From an uncultured Collinsella sp. (GTDB lineage: Bacteria; Actinomycetota; Coriobacteriia; Coriobacteriales; Coriobacteriaceae): a stretch of DNA of 64,000 nt. Shown in pieces: positions 35,351-42,281 of the stretch (its first letter is position 1; each line of letters starts with the position of its first letter). The translations under genes and the position numbers were made by a program. The notes under the pieces are model-generated. The model had not been told where the DNA came from, made no database searches, and saw only the letters and a program-made list of their open reading frames with translations. The stretch lies in the NCBI GenBank assembly GCA_902475785.1, contig CABSAN010000005.1, positions 1 through 64,000 of the forward strand. Reading direction: 5' to 3'.

Positions 35351-35465
35351 GTTTACAGACTTGTAACAGAGCCAGAATATCACCACATACTTCGCCCAAC
35401 TAAAGAAATTCTCGACCGTTAACCGGAATTAGCCCCAAATCGTGCATAAAATGCGCTACTGTATT

Positions 35466-35518
35466 GCAAAACGTTGCTCCGTTGTGCATAACCAGCCATA
35501 GCAACGGACGGCGTTTTG
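35466..35518 (+). promoter_or_regulatory. Structured leader hairpin upstream of oppA
   Basis: Two stacked stems, CAAAACG/CGTTTTG (35467-35473 with 35512-35518) and TCCGTTG/CAACGGA (35478-35484 with 35502-35508), separated by an internal loop, 74 bases before the oppA start. The start contains GCAAAACGTTGC, a palindrome also resembling sites near 17351 and 30054. It could be an RNA element or an operator. The rest of 35351-35591 shows nothing clear. Confidence 0.45.
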
Positions 35519-35591
35519 ATGGTTCGGATCGGATTGCCTCGACATGTGTCCGACTGAACATTTCTTTGTCCTATCTCATAAGGAGGATGGC

Positions 35592-37268
35592 ATGGCTGAT
35601 TCTATGTTCCACCAGCCCGTTATGGGTCGTCGCGCCTTTGTTGGCGGCACCCTCGCTGCGAGCTCCATGGCTTTTCTTGCCGCATGCGGCAAGAAGGGCG
35701 GCGACACTTCCGGTTCTGAGTCCGGTTCGACGCTGAACTTCTACATCAACAACCCGGTCTGCATCGACCCCTACAATGTCCAGGAGGACCAGGGCACTCA
35801 GGTCGAGTACCAGCTCTTTGACGCTCTGACCTCTTATGACGCCGAGAAGGGCGAGATCGTTCCGCTGGCTTGCGAGTCCTTCGAGGCCAACGACGACGCC
35901 ACCGAGTTTACCTTCAAGATCAAGAAGGCCAAGTTCCACAACGGTGACGACGTTACCTCCAAGTCGTTCAAGCTCGGTTGGGAGCGTCTGGTCAACACCA
36001 AGTCGGCCATCGCTACCGAGTATGGCCCGTCCGAGGTTTCCTATCACCTTTCCATGGTCGAGGGCTATGACGATCTGCTTGCCGGTAACGCTACTGAGCT
36101 CAGCGGTGTTACCTGCCCCGACGATGAGACCCTCGTCGTCAAGCTGTCTTCCGCTTACGCCGACTTCCCCTTCGTCGCCTCTCACCCGGCTCTGGCCCCG
36201 GTTCCCGAGTGCGCCGAGTCCGATGCCAAGAGCTTCTATCTTGCACCGGTCGGTAACGGCCCGTTCATGATGGACGGCAAGTGGGAGGATGGTCAGGAGA
36301 TCAACCTCAAGAAGTTCGACGATTACTATGGCGACAAGGCCAAGATCGACGGCATCCACTTCCAGGTCATCAAGGACGTGGAGACCGCCTACAAGGAGTT
36401 CCAGGCCGGTAACCTTGACATCTGCGACGTTCCCGTTGCTCAGATCGACGCTGCCAAGAAGGATCGCGGCGTGTCCAAGGACGGCTACACCATGGGCGAC
36501 GGCGAGCGCATGCTGCTCGGCGCCGAGCCTTCCACCTACTACCTGACCTGCAACACCACGGCTGAGCCGTTCAACAACGCCGACCTGCGCAGGGGCATCT
36601 CCCTGGCCATTAACCGTGAGGCCATCTGCAAGACCATCTTCAAGGGTACCCGTACCCCCGCCGACGGCATTGTTCCTCCGGGTATCGATGGCTACAAGGA
36701 GGGCGCATGGGAGTTCTGCGCCTACGACGTCGACAAGGCCAACGAGTACCTCGACAAGGTTGCTCCCGCTGGCGCTAACGGCGATCGTGGCATTAACGTG
36801 ACCCTTTCCTACAACCAGGACGGTGGCCACAAGGAGATCATGGAGTCCATCATCGGCGACCTCGCCAAGGTCGGCGTTACCGCCGTCTCCGATACTCCTG
36901 AGTGGTCTGCGCTGCTCGAGCAGTACCAGAACTTCAACTATCAGTTCGGTCGTCTGGGCTGGATTGCCGACTACCCGATCATGGACAACTTCCTGTATCC
37001 GCTGTTCCACTCCGACTCCCTCGGTGGCGACAACCGCTCTGGTTACAACAACCCCGAGTTCGACGCCAAGGTCGACGAGGCCCGTACCACGGTTGACGAC
37101 GAAGAGCGCGTCGCTAAGATGCAGGAGGCCGACGCAATGGTCGCTGCCGACTGCCCGGTCATCCCGGTGATGTTCTACACGCACACCATCGCTGGCTCCG
37201 ATCGCATCAAGCACCTCTATGTCGATCCGCAGAAGCACGCCGAGCTGGGTACCGCCGAGCTCGCCTAA
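35592..37268 (+). CDS. oppA: Oligopeptide ABC transporter substrate-binding lipoprotein
   Basis: Family-5 solute-binding protein, exported and lipid-anchored. The 558-residue product has GRRAFVGGTLAASSMAFLAAC as signal and lipobox (Cys about 32), then a Gly/Ser linker; its body has the OppA-like features NNPVCIDPYN, QLFDALTSYD and a YADYPIMDNFLYP-like C-terminal segment. The start follows AAGGAGGA. It heads the oppBCDF genes and resembles true peptide binders more than the 17623 protein does. Confidence 0.88.
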   Translation: MADSMFHQPVMGRRAFVGGTLAASSMAFLAACGKKGGDTSGSESGSTLNFYINNPVCIDPYNVQEDQGTQVEYQLFDALTSYDAEKGEIVPLACESFEANDDATEFTFKIKKAKFHNGDDVTSKSFKLGWERLVNTKSAIATEYGPSEVSYHLSMVEGYDDLLAGNATELSGVTCPDDETLVVKLSSAYADFPFVASHPALAPVPECAESDAKSFYLAPVGNGPFMMDGKWEDGQEINLKKFDDYYGDKAKIDGIHFQVIKDVETAYKEFQAGNLDICDVPVAQIDAAKKDRGVSKDGYTMGDGERMLLGAEPSTYYLTCNTTAEPFNNADLRRGISLAINREAICKTIFKGTRTPADGIVPPGIDGYKEGAWEFCAYDVDKANEYLDKVAPAGANGDRGINVTLSYNQDGGHKEIMESIIGDLAKVGVTAVSDTPEWSALLEQYQNFNYQFGRLGWIADYPIMDNFLYPLFHSDSLGGDNRSGYNNPEFDAKVDEARTTVDDEERVAKMQEADAMVAADCPVIPVMFYTHTIAGSDRIKHLYVDPQKHAELGTAELA

Positions 37269-37365
37269 GAGTTTGCAGCTTCCGTGAGGGTCAAGTATTT
37301 ACGTAGACCTCATGGGAAACATACAGTTCTCCCTAACCTGGGGTAAACTGGCTGATGGTAATTTT

Positions 37366-37393
37366 GGGATGCCGGTCTGGCGATCGGCATCCC
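37366..37393 (+). promoter_or_regulatory. Intercistronic stem-loop between oppA and oppB
   Basis: Perfect 9-bp stem GGGATGCCG/CGGCATCCC (37366-37374 with 37385-37393), followed by ATTT only. It is placed exactly like the stem-loop at 19299-19332 in the other transporter operon and likely raises the binding-protein to permease ratio. Confidence 0.6.
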
Positions 37394-37424
37394 ATTTAGG
37401 TTAATCCCTAGATAGGGGAGTGGT

Positions 37425-38462
37425 ATGGGTAAGTACATCGTTAAACGTGTGCTTCAGTTCATCCCGGTATTTTTGGGCGTAACGCTGATTCTGTTCGCCC
37501 TCCAGAACATCGTGCCGGGAGATCCGATCAAGCTGATCGGTGGAGACAAGGCTCTGTCCCCCGAGGTGGAGCTTCAACTTCGCGTGCGCTATCACCTGGT
37601 CCAGGCGGACGAGGACGGCAACGCGATCCTTGACGAGAACGGCGATCCCGTTCCAACGTCGCTTGTGGACCAATACTTGAATTACATGAATGGTCTGCTT
37701 CATGGCGATCTGGGCAATTCGTATCAGCGCAAGCTGCCGGTTGCGGAAATCTTTGCCCAGAAGTATCCGTATACGGTCAAACTTGCCGCGTGCGCCATCG
37801 TGCTCGAGGCAATCATGGGTATCGGTGCGGGTATCATTTCGGCAGTAAAGCGTTACTCCTTCTGGGATATTTTGGTAACGCTGACCACGTCAATCCTCGT
37901 TGCCGTTCCTGCCTTCTGGCTCGGTATGCTGCTGCAGCTGTTCTTTGGCGTCATCCTCAAGGACGCTACGGGCGGTGCATTCTCCATGCCGATCTCGGGT
38001 GCCGGCGGTTCCAGCTCTCAGTATCAGGATTGGATGCACTATGTGCTTCCGACCATTACGCTGGCTTCGGTTTCGACCGCCTATGCTGCCCGCATCATGC
38101 GCTCGCAGCTGCTCGACGTCATGAACCAGGATTATATCCGCACGGCAAAGGCTAAGGGTCTCTCCAATCGCGCGATCATCATCAAGCATGCGCTTAAGAA
38201 TGCACTCATCCCCGTCGTTACCTATATTGGTGTCGACTTCGGTGGCATGCTTTCGGGCGCCATCCTGACCGAGACGGTCTTTAACTGGCCCGGTATCGGC
38301 TCTGAGGTCTACCGCGCCATCAGCATGCGTGACTGGCCCATCGTTATGGGCGGCGTTACGCTCATCGTTGTCGTCGTCATGGTGATCAACCTGCTCGTCG
38401 ACATTAGCTATGCATTCCTCGACCCGCGCATCCGCCTTGGCGGTCCGTCGGATAAGGCCTAA
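37425..38462 (+). CDS. oppB: Oligopeptide ABC transporter permease OppB
   Basis: Six-TM permease. The 345-residue product begins MGKYIVKRVLQFIPVFLGVT and has the EAA loop (DYIRTAKAKGLSNRAIIIKHALKNALIP). An extended periplasmic loop between TM1 and TM2 is typical of OppB. AGGGGAG precedes the ATG. Confidence 0.93.
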   Translation: MGKYIVKRVLQFIPVFLGVTLILFALQNIVPGDPIKLIGGDKALSPEVELQLRVRYHLVQADEDGNAILDENGDPVPTSLVDQYLNYMNGLLHGDLGNSYQRKLPVAEIFAQKYPYTVKLAACAIVLEAIMGIGAGIISAVKRYSFWDILVTLTTSILVAVPAFWLGMLLQLFFGVILKDATGGAFSMPISGAGGSSSQYQDWMHYVLPTITLASVSTAYAARIMRSQLLDVMNQDYIRTAKAKGLSNRAIIIKHALKNALIPVVTYIGVDFGGMLSGAILTETVFNWPGIGSEVYRAISMRDWPIVMGGVTLIVVVVMVINLLVDISYAFLDPRIRLGGPSDKA

Positions 38463-38476
38463 GGGAGGTACGTCAC

Positions 38477-39412
38477 ATGCAGGAAACTGATTCTCAGTCT
38501 CAGGAGCAGGCTACCGCCACCAAGGCCGCATCTGCTCCCGCTAAGTCCCGCACACTGTGGGGCGACGCTTTTAAGCGTCTTCGTAAGAACAAGCTCGCCG
38601 TTATCGGTGTCTGCTGGATCATCATCGTCGTTGTGGTTGCCCTGACCGCAGATCTGTGGGCTAAGCCCTGGCTCGGTTCGCCGACGGCTTCCGACTCGAC
38701 CACCATGGCCGAGACGTCGCTGCTGGCTCCGTGTGCCGAGCACCCGTTTGGTACCGACGCCCTTGGTCGCGACATTCTCGTCCGCGTTATCTACGGTGCA
38801 CGCGTTTCGCTGTCCGTCGGCATTATGGCCACCGCCATCTCCACGGTGATCGGATTGGTCATGGGTGCTCTGGCCGGTTTCTACGGCGGAATCTGGGATA
38901 CGATCATCATGCGCTTTGCGGATATCTTCCTAGCGTTCCCGTACGTGCTGTTCGTCGTCGCCATGATCGCCGTTATCGGCCGTGGTCTTCAGAATGTCTT
39001 TATCGCCATCGGTATTCTCGGCTGGCCTTCTATTGCGCGCGTCTTCCGATCCGCGATCCTGACGGTCAAGGAAAACGACTATGTTGACGCTGCGCGCGCG
39101 ATGGGTGCATCCGATGCTCGTATCGTCGTGCGTCACATCTTCCCGAACTCCGTCGCTTCCATCGTGGTCTACGCGACTATGAACATTGGTGGCGCCATTC
39201 TGACCGAGTCCGCTCTGTCCTTCCTCGGCATGGGCGTTATTCCGCCTACGCCTTCGTGGGGCTCCATGATTCAGGACGGTCAGCAGTATCTTCTGACTGC
39301 TCCCTGGATGATGATCATGCCCGGTCTGGCAATTCTCTCGACGGTGCTCGCCTTCACCCTGCTGGGTGATGGTCTGCGCGACGCCCTCGACGTCAAGATG
39401 AAGGACGCATAA
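38477..39412 (+). CDS. oppC: Oligopeptide ABC transporter permease OppC
   Basis: Second permease, 311 residues. A hydrophilic N-terminal tail of about 40 residues leads to TM1; the family motif FGTDALGRDILVRVIYGARVSL and the EAA loop (YVDAARAMGASDARIVVRHIFPN) are clear. Unlike its counterpart at 20354 it is not fused to an ATPase. GGGAGG upstream of the ATG. Confidence 0.93.
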   Translation: MQETDSQSQEQATATKAASAPAKSRTLWGDAFKRLRKNKLAVIGVCWIIIVVVVALTADLWAKPWLGSPTASDSTTMAETSLLAPCAEHPFGTDALGRDILVRVIYGARVSLSVGIMATAISTVIGLVMGALAGFYGGIWDTIIMRFADIFLAFPYVLFVVAMIAVIGRGLQNVFIAIGILGWPSIARVFRSAILTVKENDYVDAARAMGASDARIVVRHIFPNSVASIVVYATMNIGGAILTESALSFLGMGVIPPTPSWGSMIQDGQQYLLTAPWMMIMPGLAILSTVLAFTLLGDGLRDALDVKMKDA

Positions 39413-39414
39413 GG

Positions 39415-40506
39415 ATGAAGAAGAACAAGAACTATGTGGACCTGAAGGACCAGCCGGTTCCCGAGGGCCAGCATCTGCTCGAGGTCGATGACCTTAAGAT
39501 GTATTTCCACACCGAGGATGGCGTTGTTCGCGCTGTCGACGGTGTCTCCTACACGCTCGATCGCGGCGAGACCCTGGGCGTCGTCGGTGAGTCCGGCTCC
39601 GGTAAGTCCGTGACCGCCATGACCATCATGGGTCTTATCTCGATGCCTCCGGGAAAGATCGAGGGCGGCGACGTTCGCTATCGCGGTCGTTCTATCCTCG
39701 AGATGACCGAGGAAGAGATGCAGCACATTCGCGGTAACGATATCGCGATGATCTTCCAGGATCCTATGACCTCCTTGAACCCGGTCTATAAGATCGGCAA
39801 GCAGGTGGGCGAGGGCCTTCGTCTGCACCGTGGCTACTCCAAGCAGGAGGCGCTCAAGCGCGCTACCGAGCTTTTGGACCTCGTGGGTATCCCCGAGCCC
39901 GAGAAGCGCGTCAATGAGTATCCGCACCAGTTCTCTGGCGGTATGCGTCAGCGCGTCATGATTGCCATGGCTCTTGCCTGCGATCCCGATATTCTGATTG
40001 CCGACGAGCCCACGACTGCCCTGGACGTTACCATTCAGGCTCAGATTATCGAGCTCATGCAGGAAATGCAGGAGAAGAACGGCAACGCCATCATCATGAT
40101 TACCCATGACCTGGGTGTCGTCGCCGATATGGCCGATAAGATCATGGTTATGTACGCCGGTCGTCCCGTCGAGTTCGGTACTGCTGAGGAAATCTTCTAC
40201 GAGAGCCGTCACCCCTATACCTGGGGCCTGATCCGCTCCATCCCGGAGCAGGCTATCGATGAGAAGAAGCCGCTTACGCCGATTCACGGCAACCCGCCTT
40301 CGCTCATGAACCTGCCCGAGGGCTGCGTGTTCTCGCCTCGTTGTCCCTATGCGACCGATAAGTGCCGCAAGCAGCGCCCCGAGCGCGTTGTCACCGAGTC
40401 TGGTCATTACTCTGCGTGCCACTACTCCGGTGATCCCGAGTTTCTCAAGAACGCTCCTGAGACGTCCCGTACGCGCAAGGATTCCAAGAAGGGAGGCGAG
40501 GCGTAA
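39415..40506 (+). CDS. oppD: Oligopeptide ABC transporter ATPase OppD
   Basis: ATPase subunit, 363 residues: Walker A GVVGESGSGKSV, Q-loop FQDPMTSLNP, signature FSGGMRQRVMIAMALA, Walker B ILIADEPTTALDVT, H-loop ITHD, and the C-terminal oligopeptide-transporter domain with CVFSPRCPYATDKC, a Cys pattern that binds an Fe-S cluster in some family members. Its stop overlaps the oppF start (TAATG). Confidence 0.94.
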   Translation: MKKNKNYVDLKDQPVPEGQHLLEVDDLKMYFHTEDGVVRAVDGVSYTLDRGETLGVVGESGSGKSVTAMTIMGLISMPPGKIEGGDVRYRGRSILEMTEEEMQHIRGNDIAMIFQDPMTSLNPVYKIGKQVGEGLRLHRGYSKQEALKRATELLDLVGIPEPEKRVNEYPHQFSGGMRQRVMIAMALACDPDILIADEPTTALDVTIQAQIIELMQEMQEKNGNAIIMITHDLGVVADMADKIMVMYAGRPVEFGTAEEIFYESRHPYTWGLIRSIPEQAIDEKKPLTPIHGNPPSLMNLPEGCVFSPRCPYATDKCRKQRPERVVTESGHYSACHYSGDPEFLKNAPETSRTRKDSKKGGEA

Positions 40507-41534
40507 TGGCAGATACCAACGAGCGTACTCCGTTGCTGAAGGTCGAGCACCTCTCTAAGGAGTTCCCCGCTGAGTCCGGCATGTTCGCCAAGCGTTTTTC
40601 CAAGCGTGTCGTCTCTGCTGTGAATGACATTTCGTTCGAGATTTATCCGGGCGAGACCTTTGGCCTGGTTGGCGAGTCTGGTTGCGGTAAGTCCACCACG
40701 GGCCGCACCATCATGCGCCTGACCAAGCCGACCGCCGGTAAGGTGTTCTTCCAAGGCAAAGATGTTGCCGAGATGAGCAAACATGAGATCAAGGACATGC
40801 GTCGCGAGATGCAGTTTATCTTCCAAGATCCTTATGCTTCGCTCAACCCTCGTATGACCATTGGTGAGATTGTCTCTGAGCCCATGACCATTCACGGCGT
40901 GGGCACCAAGGAGGAGCGCATTGAGCGCGTCCGCGAGCTTCTCGACGTCGTTGGACTGAACCCCGAGCACATCAACCGTTATCCTCATGAGTTTTCCGGC
41001 GGTCAGCGTCAGCGTGTCGGCATTGCCCGTGCATTTGCGCTGAAGCCCAAGCTGATTATCTGCGACGAACCGGTTTCCGCTCTGGATGTGTCCATTCAGG
41101 CCCAGGTTCTGAACCTGCTCAAGGAACTCCAGGACAAGTTCGGTACCGCATATCTGTTTATCGCCCACGACCTGTCCGTCGTGCAGCACATCTCCGATCG
41201 TGTTGCCGTTATGTATCTGGGTAAGATGGTCGAGGTTTCGGACTGGAAGACGCTCTACAGTGAGCCTCACCATCCGTACACGCAGTCGCTGCTGTCTGCC
41301 GTGCCGGTTCCCGATCCTGATATCCAGAAGACCCGCAAGCGCATCATCCTCGCTGGCGATCCGCCGTCGCCGCTGGATCCGCCGACCGGCTGCCGTTTCC
41401 ACACGCGCTGTCCGATCGCTCAGGGCATCTGCTCCGAGAAGCTGCCTGAGTTTAAGGAAGTTGCCCCGGGCCACTGCTGCGCGTGCCACTTCGCCGAGCC
41501 GTTCCCGATCAAGGAATCGCACATCGACCTGTAG
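40506..41534 (+). CDS. oppF: Oligopeptide ABC transporter ATPase OppF
   Basis: Second ATPase, 342 residues: Walker A GLVGESGCGKSTT, FQDPYASLNP, signature FSGGQRQRVGIARAFA, Walker B IICDEPVSALDVS, H-loop IAHD, and a C-terminal Cys-containing tail (GCRFHTRCPIAQGIC). Last gene of the operon. No simple terminator follows; instead palindrome D begins 14 bases after the stop. Confidence 0.94.
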   Translation: MADTNERTPLLKVEHLSKEFPAESGMFAKRFSKRVVSAVNDISFEIYPGETFGLVGESGCGKSTTGRTIMRLTKPTAGKVFFQGKDVAEMSKHEIKDMRREMQFIFQDPYASLNPRMTIGEIVSEPMTIHGVGTKEERIERVRELLDVVGLNPEHINRYPHEFSGGQRQRVGIARAFALKPKLIICDEPVSALDVSIQAQVLNLLKELQDKFGTAYLFIAHDLSVVQHISDRVAVMYLGKMVEVSDWKTLYSEPHHPYTQSLLSAVPVPDPDIQKTRKRIILAGDPPSPLDPPTGCRFHTRCPIAQGICSEKLPEFKEVAPGHCCACHFAEPFPIKESHIDL

Positions 41535-41548
41535 TCGGTTGTTTGTCC

Positions 41549-41680
41549 GGGCCCGTGCTGGACTTAGTTTTCAGAACGTCCTCGACCATGGAAACCCCCT
41601 TATCCTGCTCCTTCGGAGCTGCGGATAAGGGGGTTTCCTGGTCTGCGGAATGTTCTGAAAACTAAGTCCAGCACGGGCCC
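41549..41680. repeat. Long nested palindrome D (after oppF)
   Basis: A 132-base element with perfect 29-bp outer arms (41549-41577 with 41652-41680), a perfect 16-bp inner stem GGAAACCCCCTTATCC (41590-41605) with its complement, and a 5-bp apical stem GCTCC-TTC-GGAGC. It has no coding capacity. It may end oppF transcription, but the arm length far exceeds a normal terminator. Confidence 0.92.
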
Positions 41681-41720
41681 TGTGTTACCACTGCAGGGGG
41701 GGGGTGCGATTCCTTGATCG

Positions 41721-41801
41721 CTCACTTTTTCTAATAAGAAATTGAGTGAGGCCGGAGCTTTAGCTCCGGCCTCCTTATATAAGGGCTCGGCAAAGCCGAG
41801 C
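41721..41801. repeat. Three adjacent short hairpins
   Basis: CTCACT...AGTGAG (41721-41750), GGCCGGAGC-TTTA-GCTCCGGCC (41750-41771) and GCTCGG-CAAAG-CCGAGC (41785-41801) follow each other between palindromes D and E. The second resembles a terminator stem but is followed by TCCTTATAT rather than a T-run. A run of about ten G lies at 41695-41704. Confidence 0.6.
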
Positions 41802-41863
41802 TACCAAATTTGCATCAGCCCCCAGAACATGTTTGAGAACTGTGCCTGAAGTACGTATTTGCA

Positions 41864-41988
41864 GGTCCCGAATCGGTGTTGCCTCCCGGCGCATTCCGCA
41901 GGGGGAGCGATATTTTGCAGCACGAAGTGCGCAGCAAAATATCGCTCATGCCCGAGGACGCGCCGGGAGGCAACACCGATTCGGGACC
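41864..41988. repeat. Long nested palindrome E (before tRNA-Leu)
   Basis: A 125-base element with perfect 29-bp outer arms (41864-41892 with 41960-41988), a perfect 14-bp inner stem GAGCGATATTTTGC (41905-41918 with 41934-41947) and an apical GCAC-GAA-GTGC. A separate 16-bp perfect AT-rich palindrome lies at 42012-42027. The 41535-42132 spacer holds no gene. Confidence 0.92.
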
Positions 41989-42045
41989 GGACACGCGGAT
42001 CTACCTGCGCATTTACAAATTTGTAAACTTTTTTGAAAAAAATGC

Positions 42046-42075
42046 TTGCACAGTTCTCGAATCATAGGTTATTAT
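42046..42075 (+). promoter_or_regulatory. Promoter of tRNA-Leu
   Basis: TTGCAC (42046-42051) and TATTAT (42070-42075), spacing 18, with an A/T-rich ACTTTTTTGAAAAAAATGC block just upstream that recurs at the other tRNA promoters of the window. Confidence 0.7.
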
Positions 42076-42132
42076 CTTCCTCGTTGAACGCGCGGGTCCA
42101 ACAAAACGAACCGTGAATCAACAACATAGCAT

Positions 42133-42222
42133 GTCGGAGTGGCGGAATTGGCAGACGCGCTAGCTTGAGGTGCTAGTGACCGCTTTTTGGTCATGCGGGT
42201 TCAAGTCCCGCCTCCGACACCA
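42133..42222 (+). tRNA. tRNA-Leu (GAG)
   Basis: Acceptor GTCGGAG pairs with CTCCGAC (42212-42218); anticodon loop TTGAGGT closed by CTAGC/GCTAG gives GAG. It has a long variable arm (GACCGCTTTTTGGTC) as in class II tRNAs, T-arm GCGGGTTCAAGTCCCGC, and encoded CCA (42220-42222). Confidence 0.96.
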
Positions 42223-42233
42223 TCGCATTTGAG

Positions 42234-42255
42234 AAGCCTCTTCGGAGGCTTTTTT
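42234..42255 (+). terminator. Terminator after tRNA-Leu
   Basis: AAGCCTC-TTCG-GAGGCTT stem followed by a T-run. Confidence 0.9.
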
Positions 42256-42281
42256 GTTACCGATAGACGGTGAGGTCCACG

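Noticed and set aside
41695..41704. Run of about ten G as a possible phase-variable tract
   Set aside because: It is in a palindrome-rich spacer with no gene or promoter placed so that slippage would alter expression.
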